Below are positions 7,830 to 17,305 of a stretch of 64,000 bases of DNA, piece by piece; positions within the stretch are counted from its first letter, which is position 1, and each line of letters opens with the position of its first letter. The notes under the pieces are model-generated. The model ran no database searches. It had not been told where the DNA came from and saw only the letters and a program-made list of their open reading frames with translations. The translations under genes and the position numbers were made by a program. Where the stretch lies: NCBI RefSeq assembly GCF_036634175.1, contig NZ_JAZIFX010000001.1, positions 3,596,001 through 3,660,000 on the forward strand. Reading direction: 5' to 3'. Origin of the DNA: Streptomyces sp. P9-A2. Lineage in GTDB: Bacteria; Actinomycetota; Actinomycetes; Streptomycetales; Streptomycetaceae.

Positions 7830-8020
7830 GCGGAAACCTCATCACCGGTGGACCCTGTTCAAAGTCCTTTGGTGTTTTCTACGAACAGAAGTGGCCAGAG
7901 ACAAACGAATTCAGTATGAACATATAACAAGACTCCCGCTATCTCCGCGCGTAGACGAGCCAGGGTGGCGTGACGCGGACGCGGCGGACGTCGCACCCCC
8001 GCTCCTCGTAAGCTGTCCGC

Positions 8021-8419
8021 ATGGCCGCTTTCTTCTCGGGTCTCTCCGACATCGTCAAGGGGAACCCCCAGCACGAGGCACCGGAGCCCCTCGAGGGCCC
8101 CGTGGTCGCCACCATCGTCGGCGGCACGATCCTCTGGTTCGCCCTCTTCCTGATGCAGCTGCCGTTCTACGGCTGGTTCGACGACCGCGGCCACACCTGG
8201 TGGCTGTGGACCTGCCTGGCCGGCGGCGGGCTCGGCTTCATCGGCATCTGGTACGTCCGCCGGCGCGACGCGGCGATCAAGCGCACGCAGGCGGCACAGG
8301 GGGCACAGACCGTGGACCCCATGGATGCCATGGACACTGTGGAGGCCGCGGAAGCCGCCTCCGGGATCCCTGAGGCGGAATCCCTCCGCGGCGCCTCCCC
8401 CGCACCCTCGGCCGACTGA
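8021..8419 (+). CDS. DUF2530 membrane protein
   Basis: The 132-residue protein MAAFFSGLSDIVKGNPQHEA has two transmembrane helices (VVATIVGGTILWFALFLMQL and a WWLWTCLAGGGLGFIGIWYV segment) followed by RRRDAAIKR and an acidic Ala-rich tail. This is the DUF2530 arrangement common in actinobacteria; function unknown. TAAGCT at 8009-8014 lies 6 nt before the ATG, suggesting a leaderless mRNA. It is divergent from the NCS2 permease, a conserved pairing I recall in Streptomyces. Confidence 0.78.
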   Translation: MAAFFSGLSDIVKGNPQHEAPEPLEGPVVATIVGGTILWFALFLMQLPFYGWFDDRGHTWWLWTCLAGGGLGFIGIWYVRRRDAAIKRTQAAQGAQTVDPMDAMDTVEAAEAASGIPEAESLRGASPAPSAD

Positions 8420-8442
8420 CGGCCCGGCCGGTGGGCCGTCAG
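8416..8442. terminator. hairpin terminator after the DUF2530 gene
   Basis: CTGACGGCCC at 8416-8425 pairs with GGGCCGTCAG at 8433-8442 across a 7-nt loop. The stop codon of the DUF2530 gene lies inside the left arm. Confidence 0.6.
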
Positions 8443-8555
8443 GCCGACCGGCCGCGATTCCCGTACTACCACGGGCCCATACCCGCCCCTACCCAGGTCG
8501 GATCTTCGACGCATCCGGTGGGTGGGGCCCGTCCGGCCCCCGTACCGTCATCCGC

Positions 8556-11006
8556 ATGACCCCTCTCGACGCGGACACGCGGGCCGGCGCCGCGCATCCT
8601 GCCCCCCTGACATCGCCGGTGACCGGTCTGACCTCCGCCCAGGTGGCGGAGCGGGTGGCCCTCGGGCAGGTCAACGACGTGCCGGTGCGCAGCAGCCGGT
8701 CGCTGACCGAGATCGTCCGCGCGAACGTCCTCACCCGGTTCAACGCGATCATCGGCGTCCTCTGGGTGATCATGCTGGGCGTCGCGCCCATCCAGGACAG
8801 CCTGTTCGGCTTCGTGATCCTCGCCAACACCGGGATCGGCATCATCCAGGAGTGGCGGGCGAAGAAGACCCTGGACTCCCTGGCCGTGATCGGCGAGGCC
8901 CGGCCGACGGTGCGCCGGGACGGGGTGAGCGCCGGGATCGGCACCTCGCAGATCGTGCTGGACGACCTGATCGAGATCGGGCCGGGTGACAAGGTCGTCG
9001 TCGACGGGGTGTGCGCGCAGGCCGACTCGCTGGAGATCGACGAGTCACTGCTCACCGGCGAGGCCGACCCCGTGGTCAAGCAGCCCGGGGACCAGGTCAT
9101 GTCCGGAAGCTTCGTGGTCGCGGGCGGCGGCTCCTTCCAGGCGACCAGGGTGGGGCGCGAGGCGTACGCGGCGCAGCTCGCCGAGGAGGCTTCCCGGTTC
9201 ACGCTGGTCCACTCCGAGCTGCGCTCGGGCATCTCCACGATCCTCAAGTACGTTACGTGGATGATGATCCCGACCGCGACCGGGCTGATCGTCAGCCAGC
9301 TGTTCGTCAAGGACGACGAGCTGAAGAACTCCATCGCCCGCACGGTCGGCGGGATCGTTCCGATGGTGCCCGAGGGGCTGGTGCTGCTCACCTCGGTGGC
9401 CTTCGCGATCGGGGTCGTCCGGCTGGGCCGCAAGCAGTGCCTGGTACAGGAGCTGCCCGCCATCGAGGGGCTGGCCCGCGTCGACACGGTCTGCCTGGAC
9501 AAGACCGGCACCCTCACCGAGGGCGGCATGGACGTCACCGAGCTGCACCTGCTCGACACCGGCACAGGTACGGGCACGGGCAGGGGCGCAAACACCGGCA
9601 CCGGCACCGGCACCGGCACCGGCGCGGCGTACGTCCGGGACGTGCTCGGTGCCCTCGGCGTCTCCGATCCGCGGCCGAACGCCTCGCTCCGGGCGATCGC
9701 CGATGCCTACCCCGCCCCCGGTGACTGGCGGCGCGCCGACGCCCTGCCCTTCTCCTCCGCCCGCAAGTACAGCGGTGCCGCCTTCACCGAGGGCGACGAG
9801 ACCGCCTCCACCTGGCTGCTCGGCGCCCCCGACGTCCTGCTCGACGCCGACGACCCTGCCCTGGCCCGCACGGGGCGGCTGAACGAGCAGGGCCTGCGGG
9901 TGCTGCTCCTCGCCCGTACCGAGCGGCCCCTGGACGACCCCGAGGTCGCCGTCGGTGTCCGCCCCACCGCGCTGGTGGTGCTGGAGCAGCGGCTGCGGCC
10001 GGACGCGGCGGACACGCTGGCGTACTTCGCCGAGCAGGACGTCGACGCCAAGGTCATCTCCGGCGACAACGCGGTGTCGGTCGGCGCGGTCGCCGGGAAG
10101 CTCGGGCTGACGGGGACCGTCGTCGACGCACGCGGGCTGCCCTCCGAGCCGGAGAAGATGGCCGGGGCGCTCGACGAGGGCACCGTGTTCGGACGGGTCA
10201 CCCCGCAGCAGAAGCGGGACATGGTGGGCGCGCTCCAGTCCCGCGGGCACACGGTCGCGATGACCGGCGACGGGGTCAACGACGTGCTGGCCCTGAAGGA
10301 CGCCGACATCGGGGTGGCGATGGGCTCCGGTTCGGAGGCGACCCGGGCCGTCGCACAGATCGTGCTGCTCGACAACAGTTTCGCCGCGCTGCCGTCGGTG
10401 GTGGCCGAGGGGCGGCGGGTGATCGGCAACATCACCCGGGTCGCGACGCTGTTCCTGGTGAAGACCGTCTACTCGGTGCTGCTCGCGGTGCTGGTGGTCT
10501 GCTCGCAGGTGGAGTACCCGTTCCTGCCGCGCCATCTGACGCTGCTGTCCACGCTCACCATCGGCGTCCCGGCGTTCTTCCTGGCCCTGGCCCCGAACAA
10601 GGAGCGGGCGCGGCCGCACTTCGTACGGCGGGTCATGCGGTACGCGATCCCGGGCGGTGTACTGGCCGCGCTGGCGACCTTCGCCACCTACCTGCTCGCC
10701 CGCCACCACTACAGCGGTGAGGGAGCGCTGGACGCGGAGACGAGCGCGGCGACGCTGACGCTGTTCCTGATCTCGATGTGGGTGCTGGCGATCATCGCCC
10801 GCCCGTACACGTGGTGGCGGGTCGGGCTGGTGGCGACGATGGGCGCCGGTTTCCTGCTGGTGCTGGTCGTGCCGTGGCTCCAGGAGTTCTTCGCGCTGAA
10901 GCTGGTCGGGATGACGATGCCGTGGGTCGCGGTCGGCATCGCGGTGGCGGCGGCGGCCGTCCTGGAGGTTCTGTGGAGGTGGGTCGACCGCCGTTTCCCC
11001 GCGTAG
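8556..11006 (+). CDS. cation-translocating P-type ATPase, CtpE-like
   Basis: The 816-residue protein shows all P-type ATPase marks: DESLLTGEADP (actuator loop), the transmembrane motif MVPEGL, the phosphorylated Asp in DKTGTLTEG at about residue 315, and the hinge GDGVND followed by DADIGVAMGSGSEATR. Ten hydrophobic segments are arranged as 4+6, and there is no N-terminal metal-binding domain. The PEGL motif and domain plan resemble mycobacterial CtpE, linked to calcium uptake; the ion here is inferred. TACCGT sits 7 nt before the ATG at 8556, as in leaderless genes. A Gly-Thr repeat interrupts the protein about 20 residues after the phosphorylation site. Confidence 0.88.
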   Translation: MTPLDADTRAGAAHPAPLTSPVTGLTSAQVAERVALGQVNDVPVRSSRSLTEIVRANVLTRFNAIIGVLWVIMLGVAPIQDSLFGFVILANTGIGIIQEWRAKKTLDSLAVIGEARPTVRRDGVSAGIGTSQIVLDDLIEIGPGDKVVVDGVCAQADSLEIDESLLTGEADPVVKQPGDQVMSGSFVVAGGGSFQATRVGREAYAAQLAEEASRFTLVHSELRSGISTILKYVTWMMIPTATGLIVSQLFVKDDELKNSIARTVGGIVPMVPEGLVLLTSVAFAIGVVRLGRKQCLVQELPAIEGLARVDTVCLDKTGTLTEGGMDVTELHLLDTGTGTGTGRGANTGTGTGTGTGAAYVRDVLGALGVSDPRPNASLRAIADAYPAPGDWRRADALPFSSARKYSGAAFTEGDETASTWLLGAPDVLLDADDPALARTGRLNEQGLRVLLLARTERPLDDPEVAVGVRPTALVVLEQRLRPDAADTLAYFAEQDVDAKVISGDNAVSVGAVAGKLGLTGTVVDARGLPSEPEKMAGALDEGTVFGRVTPQQKRDMVGALQSRGHTVAMTGDGVNDVLALKDADIGVAMGSGSEATRAVAQIVLLDNSFAALPSVVAEGRRVIGNITRVATLFLVKTVYSVLLAVLVVCSQVEYPFLPRHLTLLSTLTIGVPAFFLALAPNKERARPHFVRRVMRYAIPGGVLAALATFATYLLARHHYSGEGALDAETSAATLTLFLISMWVLAIIARPYTWWRVGLVATMGAGFLLVLVVPWLQEFFALKLVGMTMPWVAVGIAVAAAAVLEVLWRWVDRRFPA
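9558..9623 (+). repeat. Gly-Thr microsatellite inside the P-type ATPase gene
   Basis: A 6-bp unit, mostly ACCGGC or ACGGGC, repeats about ten times and encodes alternating Gly and Thr. The reading frame is kept because the unit is a multiple of three. The insertion falls at the start of the nucleotide-binding domain, about 20 residues beyond DKTGTLTEG. Confidence 0.8.
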
Positions 11007-11068
11007 GGCCTGTCCGGCGGATCACGTCCTGACGCCCGGCCCGGCGGGCGGACGCCGGCCTCGTACGG

Positions 11069-11105
11069 ACGCGGCCCCACGCCTCAGGGAGGCGTGGGGC
11101 CGCGT
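11069..11105. terminator. strong bidirectional terminator
   Basis: ACGCGGCCCCACGCCTC at 11069-11085 pairs perfectly with 11089-11105 (17-bp stem, 3-nt loop). It separates the convergent P-type ATPase and secreted-protein genes. Confidence 0.85.
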
Positions 11106-11125
11106 GACCGGTCGTCCGGGGTGAT

Positions 11126-11905
11126 TTACTTCACGTCGATGAAGTCTCCGGCGGCGTTGACGGCCGGGGTGGTCGTGGTGCCCGCGAAGGAGTACCGGTA
11201 GTAGCCGTCGACGGAGGCCTTGACCGTGGTCTTCAGGCTGCCAGCCGAGCCGCTCTTGATGGTCTTGACGGTGGTGTAGGTGCTGGAGCTCTTCTTACGG
11301 AACTGCAGCTTCACCGACTGGTTGGTGTAGCCGGCGTACTTCTTGGTCTCCCAGTTGGCGCGTGAGAGCGTGCCGGTGACGGTGATCGTCTTCCCCTTCT
11401 TCACCGGCTCGGGGGAGGCGTTGACGGTCAGCTTGGAGGCGCGCTGCACGGAGAAGGTCTTGGCCTTCTCCTTCTCCATGTAGTCGCCGTCCTTGGCCGC
11501 GGCGACGATCCACACCTTCCAGGTGCCGGCGACCGAGTTGATGAGGTTGTCCAACTGCTTCAGGGTGAAGGTGGCCTTGCAGGTCGACTTGGTGGCGTTG
11601 ACCTTGGTGCACTTGGCAAGGTTGTCACTGCTGTCGGGGATGGCCCCGCTCTCGGGCTTCTGGATGGACGCGCCGCGGTACAGGATGGGCTGGGCCCAGT
11701 CGATGCCCGAGTTGTCGGTGGCGGTGAAGGTGAGAGTGACCTTCTTGGCGGCCGTGGGGCCGACGACGACGGCCTTGCCTCCGTTGACCACCACATCGGA
11801 GATCTTCGTGTCCCCGAAGGAGTCGTCGGCCTGCGCGGCCGGTACGGCGAGGGCGGACAGGGCCAGGGCACCGGAGACTACGGCGACGGTGGCGCGAATA
11901 CGCAT
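11126..11905 (-). CDS. secreted protein with Ig-like calcium/cell-surface-type repeats
   Basis: The 259-residue protein starts MRIRATVAVVSGALALSALA and has a clear Sec signal peptide ending VPAAQA-DD. The mature part is all-beta in character, rich in Thr, Lys and Val, with a central Cys pair (KCTKVNATKSTC). The second half, SKLTVNASPEPVKKGKTITVTG then VKLQFRKKSSSTYTTVKTIKS, resembles bacterial Ig-like/CBM-type beta-sandwich repeats seen in many Streptomyces exported proteins. GGAG lies 5 nt upstream of the ATG. No enzymatic motif is visible; a structural or binding role outside the cell is inferred. Confidence 0.75.
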   Translation of the reverse strand: MRIRATVAVVSGALALSALAVPAAQADDSFGDTKISDVVVNGGKAVVVGPTAAKKVTLTFTATDNSGIDWAQPILYRGASIQKPESGAIPDSSDNLAKCTKVNATKSTCKATFTLKQLDNLINSVAGTWKVWIVAAAKDGDYMEKEKAKTFSVQRASKLTVNASPEPVKKGKTITVTGTLSRANWETKKYAGYTNQSVKLQFRKKSSSTYTTVKTIKSGSAGSLKTTVKASVDGYYRYSFAGTTTTPAVNAAGDFIDVK

Positions 11906-11993
11906 GCGTTCTCCACGTGGAGAAAGGGGCCCCGTGGTCGACGTTTTTTTGGGTACGTCACCCAACGGCTCGTCGTCACGTCCGGGACCCGAG

Positions 11994-12024
11994 TGACCAT
12001 GGAGTCTGTTGACTCACATGGTCA
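11994..12024. promoter_or_regulatory. long imperfect palindrome in a divergent promoter region
   Basis: TGACCATG-GAGTC at 11994-12006 pairs with GACTC-a-CATGGTCA at 12011-12024, 13 bp with one bulged A and a TGTT loop. It lies about 90 bp upstream of the secreted-protein gene and 180 bp upstream of the NhaA gene, in an AT-richer spacer. An operator is more likely than a terminator since no gene ends there. Confidence 0.45.
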
Positions 12025-12108
12025 GATACGTGGTGTCACCGAATGGTTGTACGAGAATGGAAAACATGTGTAGGAATTTTCAAGATCATCGACTTGACCG
12101 AAGCGCCA

Positions 12109-12156
12109 TCCCCCTCCCCCTCCTTTCCCACCTCCCCCTCCTCCCTCTCCTCCCCC
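12109..12156 (+). repeat. 48-nt polypyrimidine tract upstream of nhaA
   Basis: From 12109 to 12156 the plus strand is all C and T except one A at 12130, mostly CCCCCT and CCTC units. A TTGACC box lies at 12094-12099 just before it. Such purine/pyrimidine tracts can form triplex DNA. Confidence 0.7.
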
Positions 12157-12202
12157 ACCGGTCCGCCACGGCCAGGGGCCGCACCGGGGCGGTGAGTCCC
12201 TG

Positions 12203-14098
12203 ATGATCCTGCGCAAGAACAAGTCCGGGGACTCCCAGTCCCAGTCGCGGAGGAGCGAGCTGGGAGCCCAGCTCTCCACCCCGGTCCGCACCTTCATGGC
12301 GACCGAGGCGGGCAGCGCGGGCCTGCTCCTGGTGGCGGTGGCGGTGGCCCTGGTCTGGGCGAACTCGCCCTGGTCGGAGGCGTACACCTCCCTCTGGCAC
12401 ACCGACCTGTCCCTCTCCCTCGGCAACGCCGAGCTGTCGATGGACCTGGGGCACTGGGTCAACGACGGACTGATGGCCCTGTTCTTCTTCGTCATCGGTC
12501 TGGAGGTCCGCTACGAGGTCTCCGTGGGCGAGCTGAACAGCCGCAGCCGGGTGATGATCCCGGCCCTCGCCGGGATCGGCGGCATGGCCGTGCCCATCCT
12601 GCTGTACCTGCTGATCGCGCCCGGGGGTGACGCCGCCACGGGCTGGGGCATCGTCATCGGCACCGACACGGCGTTCATGCTGGGCGCGCTCGCCATCGTG
12701 GGCCCACGGTTCGTCACGCAGCTGCGCGTCTTCCTGCTGGCCATCACCGTCATCGACGACATCGTGGCCGTCACCGTGATCGGCGTGGTCTACTCCGGCA
12801 GCATCAGTGTGCCGCAGCTGATCATCGCGCTCGTCCTGGGCGTGGTCCTGTCCGCGCTGACCCGCTTCGGCGTCTGGCAGGCGGCCCCGTACGTCCTGAT
12901 CGTCCTCGTGATGTGGCTCGCCACGCTCCAGGCCGGCCTCCACGCCTCCATCGCCGGCATGCTCGGCGGTCTCCTGATCCCCGCCACAAGCCCGTCACGG
13001 GAAGGGGTGGAGCAGGCCGCGCGGCTCTTCCGCGCCTTCCGCCAGTCCCCCCTCGCCGACGTCGGCAAAACGGCACGCAAGGGGCTCCAGAAGGCCGTCT
13101 CCGTCAACGAGCGGCTCCAGACGTTCCTCCACCCGTGGTCCAGCTACGTCATCGTCCCGGTGTTCGCGCTGGCCAACGCCGGTGTCGACCTGCGCGACGG
13201 CGTCCTGACCAACGCCCTGACGTCCCGCGTCACCTGGGCCGTGGTCGTCGGTCTCGTCATCGGAAAGCTCCTCGGCATCTGGGGTGGCTCCTGGCTCGGC
13301 ACCCGGACCGGCCTCGGGAAGCTCCCGACCGGGGTGGGCCACGGCCATGTCCTGGGCGGCGGCGTCCTGTCCGGGATCGGGTTCACCGTCTCCCTGCTGA
13401 TCGTCGGGCTCGCCTTCGAGGACCCGGTCATCCGCGCCGAGGCCACCGTCGGTGTCCTGCTCGCGGCCGTGTTCTCCGTCGCCGTCGGCTGGCTGGTGTT
13501 CCATCTGGCCGCCGTCCTGCGCGGCGAGACGGACGCGGACCTTCCCCGCTACCTGGACCGCCCCGTCGACCCGGAGACGGACCACATCCTCGGACCTCCG
13601 GACGCTCCCCTCACCCTGGTGGAGTACGGCGACTTCGAGTGTCCCTTCTGCGCCCGCGCCACCGGCGTCACCGCGGAACTGCGGCAGCGTTTCGGCGACC
13701 GGTTCCGCTATGTCTTCCGGCACCTGCCGCTGCCCGACGTGCACCCGCACGCCGAACTCGCCGCGCGGGCGGCCGTCTCCGCCGACTACCAGGGCCGCTT
13801 CTGGGAGATGCACAACCTGCTCTACGAGCACCAGGACGAACTCGAGTACGAGGACACCGCCGGTTACGCCGCCGACCTCGGACTCGACGTCGAGAGGTTC
13901 CTGCGCGACCTCAACGACGAGAGGACGGCCGCCCGGGTCCGGGCGGACGCGGCCAGCGCCGAGGCCAGCGGTGCCCGCGGCGCCCCGACGTTCTTCGTCG
14001 GCAACCGACGGCACACCGGCCCGTACGACGCGGCGACGCTCGCCCTCAAGCTCGAGGCGCTCGAGGAGGCGTCCGGCTCGCAGGCGCCCACGAAGTAG
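12203..14098 (+). CDS. nhaA: NhaA Na+/H+ antiporter fused to a DsbA-like thioredoxin domain
   Basis: Residues 1 to about 430 form an NhaA antiporter: [20 protein letters not shown] segment, [11 protein letters not shown], the ion-binding pair in VIDDIVAV, and [20 protein letters not shown]. Residues about 450-631 form a DsbA-like thioredoxin domain with YGDFECPFC (CxxC at about residues 480-483) and a cis-Pro motif GAPTFFVGN. This NhaA-thioredoxin fusion is known in actinobacterial annotations. It should exchange Na+ for H+ at the membrane; the role of the redox domain is not established. The start ATG at 12203 has no strong ribosome site. Confidence 0.88.
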   Translation: MILRKNKSGDSQSQSRRSELGAQLSTPVRTFMATEAGSAGLLLVAVAVALVWANSPWSEAYTSLWHTDLSLSLGNAELSMDLGHWVNDGLMALFFFVIGLEVRYEVSVGELNSRSRVMIPALAGIGGMAVPILLYLLIAPGGDAATGWGIVIGTDTAFMLGALAIVGPRFVTQLRVFLLAITVIDDIVAVTVIGVVYSGSISVPQLIIALVLGVVLSALTRFGVWQAAPYVLIVLVMWLATLQAGLHASIAGMLGGLLIPATSPSREGVEQAARLFRAFRQSPLADVGKTARKGLQKAVSVNERLQTFLHPWSSYVIVPVFALANAGVDLRDGVLTNALTSRVTWAVVVGLVIGKLLGIWGGSWLGTRTGLGKLPTGVGHGHVLGGGVLSGIGFTVSLLIVGLAFEDPVIRAEATVGVLLAAVFSVAVGWLVFHLAAVLRGETDADLPRYLDRPVDPETDHILGPPDAPLTLVEYGDFECPFCARATGVTAELRQRFGDRFRYVFRHLPLPDVHPHAELAARAAVSADYQGRFWEMHNLLYEHQDELEYEDTAGYAADLGLDVERFLRDLNDERTAARVRADAASAEASGARGAPTFFVGNRRHTGPYDAATLALKLEALEEASGSQAPTK

Positions 14099-14122
14099 AA
14101 GTAACCGAACCGTCCGCCTTCG

Positions 14123-14159
14123 ACGGGGGGCCGGGGCCGATCCGGCCCCGGCCCCCCGT
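14123..14159. terminator. bidirectional terminator after nhaA
   Basis: ACGGGGGGCCGGGGCCG at 14123-14139 pairs perfectly with 14143-14159 (17-bp stem, 3-nt loop), followed by TTTCCTCCGTT on the plus strand. It lies between the convergent nhaA and sacsin-like genes. Confidence 0.85.
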
Positions 14160-14173
14160 TTCCTCCGTTCCGG

Positions 14174-17100
14174 TCAGTCGAACCAGCGGTCCCTGGCCAG
14201 CTCCTCGGTCCTGGACGGGTCCTCCAGCAGCGCCGCGACCTCGAACCGGCGCGGCCACTGGCGGGCCGCCCACGCCAGCCCGGCGGCGACCCCCTCCAGG
14301 GTGGCCGCGTGCAGCACGCCGTCACGGGTCAGCCGCCAGTCGATCTCCACACCGTCCACGACGAGTTCCTCGTGCTCGACGTACGTGGCGGGAGTGCCCG
14401 GCCCGAGCAGCGTCCGCACCGGCTCCGGTACGTCGTGCTCGGTGCCCTCGCTGCCGACGTCCCCGGTGACGGACTCGCTCAGCCGCCGCACCTGGAACAG
14501 TTCGGCCAGCTCGGCGGCGCGCGAGGGACGGACGGGCAGCAGGGCCACGCCCTCGGTGAACGGCAGCAGGTCGGGCGAGTCGACGACCACCGCGTCGGCG
14601 GCGTCCACCACCTCGACCCGGCCGTCGACCACCGCGCGCAGCTCGTCCGGCAGGGTCACCTGATCCGGGTCCAGGTCGGCCAGCGCCCCGTAGAGGGCGT
14701 GCAGCCGGCCGGGGGTGACCTCACGGTCGGGGTCGGCGAGACGGTCGAGGAGTTCGGCGGCGCCGCCCGGCTCGTCGAGCAGCGCGGAGACAGACGTACG
14801 GACGCCGAGGGCCCGCAGCACCTGCTCGTCCTCGAAGCCGGTGGCGTCGGCCTCGTCGTACAGGCCGCGCAGCAGCGGGTCACTCCCGGCGGCGCGCAGA
14901 CCGGCCGGGCGGCGGCCGCCGAGCACCGGGTGTCCGCGCAGCCACCACGCGGTATAGGGGCGTACGGTCTCGTGGGTGCCGTCCGGCAGCAGGACGCGGA
15001 CCGGCTGGGTGAGCGCGTCGCGCAGCGGCGGGCGGGCGAGCAGGGCGAGGGCGCGGGGCCACTGGTCGTCGTCCACGAGGTCGAGGTCGCGGACGGCGAC
15101 GAGTTCGGTGGCCACCGGCGGCACCGGGCTGTCGGGGAAGCGGTCGAGGACGTCCTCGCTCCACACGTCCACGGCGTCCAGCAGACCCGCGTCGTCGGGC
15201 TCGGCGAAGTCCCCTTCGCGGGGCTCGAGCTCGTCCGGGTCGAGGACGACGTCGGTGGCGCGGACGAGGACGAAGTCGACCAGCACGCCGCAGGCGGCCA
15301 GCGGGTCCTCGCCCCACTTGTCCGCCAGCTCGCGTTCCACGGCGGCGAGTTCACCTTCCCGCATCACCTGGGCGAAGGGACCGCCGGGGAAGACCAGTTC
15401 GCAGGCCGGGGAGAGCTCGCCGTCCTCGTCGGGCAGCGCGAGGGCGCCCAGCCACGGCTCGTCACCGGGTTCGAGACCCGCGTCGCGCACCAGCCCGAGC
15501 ACAGTGTCGGCGAGCTCGTCGGCGTCGGGCGCCTCGTCCTCCCAGTTCAGGGCGCCCTCGTCGTCCAGGGAGGCGGCGACGGCGGCCCGCACCTGCGGAG
15601 TGGTGAGCACCGCGCGCGGGGTCGCCGGGAGGGCGCCGAGCTTCTCCAGCAGGGGGTGCACCGCGTCCGGGTGGGCGACCTTGAGGCCGAGCCGGGCCAG
15701 CGTCGCGGGGTCGACCCGGGCGGCCTCGGCGCCGGGCAGCAGCACCTGCCGGGGGCCGGTGGTGGTACGGCCGTCGGCAAGGGGCACGGGCAGCCCCGAG
15801 AGCCGGTCGGGGTCGACGCCGGCGAGGCTCTCGTACAGCCGCCGCCACCAGTCGGGCGACTTCTCCAGCCCGGCCAGCCGGTCGATCGCGTCGGCCAGCG
15901 GGAGGCGGGCCACCCCGAGCGTGCGCAGTTCGGCCCGCCGTTCGAGCCCGGCGGGCAGGAGGGTCGGCAGCACCTCCGCGAGAACCCGGACCGTGTCGGC
16001 GCCGGCGCCCTCGACGACCTCGGCCTCCCGGGGCCGCAGCGCCTCGGGCAGGTCGGAGTCGTCGTCGTGCCCGGTGGGCCCGGCGGCGGGCGGCAGGAAG
16101 GACGTGCGCGGGAGCCGCCCGAGAACGGCCTGCCGCAACGCGCCGTCCAGCTCACCCCGGCCGAGCGGACCGGGCACGAGGTCGATGATCCCGGCGGTCA
16201 CCGGACGCCAGTCGGCGAGGAGCTCGGTGTAGGCGTCGGCGGCGCGCTCCACCAGGAAGTCGGTGAGCGGGCCGGGGGCGGTGTGCCGGCGGGTGGAGTC
16301 CAGCGGGAAGGAGGCGATGAGCAGGGCCGGGACGCCCAACGGCTCCTCGCTCGGCGTCGGCGCGTGCACGACCGGGCTGGTACGGGGACGCGCGGGGGCC
16401 CCGTCGGAGTCCACCGGAACGGCCCACGTCACCGACCAGTGCGGGCGCAGCCGCTCCTCGATCGGCCGGTCGGCGAGCAGGTCCGGCGTGAGCGGCCCGT
16501 GCGCGGCGACGGTACGCCAGCGGGTGGCGCCGTCCCGCGAGTCCTCGATCACGGTGAGCTCGCCGTCACTGCCGCGGCGCACGGTACGGGGCTCGGCGTC
16601 GCCGATCTCGACGACGACCTCCTCCAGACCGGGCAGCGCGAGCAGCAGCGCGTCGTCGACGGCGTGCAGCAGCCGCTCGGCGAGGTCGGCGGCGGCCGTG
16701 TCGCGCAGCGGCAGGATGACGGCGGTGTCGTACGGCTCGGGGGCGGTGCCCTCGGCGGGGAGGGGAAGCCGCAGCAACGGCACATGCCCGTCACGCCGGC
16801 GGATCTCGTCCCCCAGTCCCGCACTGTCCCCGGCGCTCTCACCGGCCAGCCCGCGCGCCTCGGCGAGCGACCAGCGCACCCCGCCCTGCCGGCCGACGAC
16901 GGCGGGCTCGTCGGTGACAGCGAGGACGGCCGCGAAGCCGACCCCGAACCGCCCCACCGCCCGGTCGGGAGTGTCCCGCTTGGCGGAGGCCCGCAGCGTG
17001 GACAGCGACTCGACCCCGGCCGCGTCCAGTGGGGCCCCGGTGTTGGCGGCGACGAGCACCCCGTCACGCAGCGTGAGCCGAAGGCGTCCCGGAACCCCCG

Positions 17101-17305
17101 CGCGGGCGGCGGCGTCGGCGGCGTTCTGCGCCAGCTCGACGACGAGGCGGTCCCGGTATCCGCCGAGGACGAGGTCCTCCTCGGCGTTGGCGTCCTCACG
17201 GAACCGTGCGGGGCCGGCGGCCCAGGCGTCCAGCACCCCGCGCCGCAGCCGCGCCGTACCGAACGGGTCCGTGCCCTCGGCAGCGGGCCGTACGAACTTG
17301 CTCAC
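14174..17305 (-). CDS. sacsin/Hsp90-like GHKL ATPase domain protein
   Basis: The 1043-residue protein starts VSKFVRPAAEGTDPFGTARL; GTG at 17305 is chosen because GAGGAG lies 8 nt upstream. Near residue 45 it has the GHKL N-box VVELAQNAADAAA, then VLVAANTGAPLDAAGVESLS and the GRFGVGF motif, i.e. the ATP-binding fold of Hsp90, MutL and sacsin. The long remainder is acidic and Leu-rich without recognised domains. Similar proteins are annotated in Streptomyces as ATP-binding or molecular-chaperone-like; function is unknown. It is flanked by a terminator at its 3' end and stands alone. Confidence 0.78.
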   Translation of the reverse strand: MSKFVRPAAEGTDPFGTARLRRGVLDAWAAGPARFREDANAEEDLVLGGYRDRLVVELAQNAADAAARAGVPGRLRLTLRDGVLVAANTGAPLDAAGVESLSTLRASAKRDTPDRAVGRFGVGFAAVLAVTDEPAVVGRQGGVRWSLAEARGLAGESAGDSAGLGDEIRRRDGHVPLLRLPLPAEGTAPEPYDTAVILPLRDTAAADLAERLLHAVDDALLLALPGLEEVVVEIGDAEPRTVRRGSDGELTVIEDSRDGATRWRTVAAHGPLTPDLLADRPIEERLRPHWSVTWAVPVDSDGAPARPRTSPVVHAPTPSEEPLGVPALLIASFPLDSTRRHTAPGPLTDFLVERAADAYTELLADWRPVTAGIIDLVPGPLGRGELDGALRQAVLGRLPRTSFLPPAAGPTGHDDDSDLPEALRPREAEVVEGAGADTVRVLAEVLPTLLPAGLERRAELRTLGVARLPLADAIDRLAGLEKSPDWWRRLYESLAGVDPDRLSGLPVPLADGRTTTGPRQVLLPGAEAARVDPATLARLGLKVAHPDAVHPLLEKLGALPATPRAVLTTPQVRAAVAASLDDEGALNWEDEAPDADELADTVLGLVRDAGLEPGDEPWLGALALPDEDGELSPACELVFPGGPFAQVMREGELAAVERELADKWGEDPLAACGVLVDFVLVRATDVVLDPDELEPREGDFAEPDDAGLLDAVDVWSEDVLDRFPDSPVPPVATELVAVRDLDLVDDDQWPRALALLARPPLRDALTQPVRVLLPDGTHETVRPYTAWWLRGHPVLGGRRPAGLRAAGSDPLLRGLYDEADATGFEDEQVLRALGVRTSVSALLDEPGGAAELLDRLADPDREVTPGRLHALYGALADLDPDQVTLPDELRAVVDGRVEVVDAADAVVVDSPDLLPFTEGVALLPVRPSRAAELAELFQVRRLSESVTGDVGSEGTEHDVPEPVRTLLGPGTPATYVEHEELVVDGVEIDWRLTRDGVLHAATLEGVAAGLAWAARQWPRRFEVAALLEDPSRTEELARDRWFD

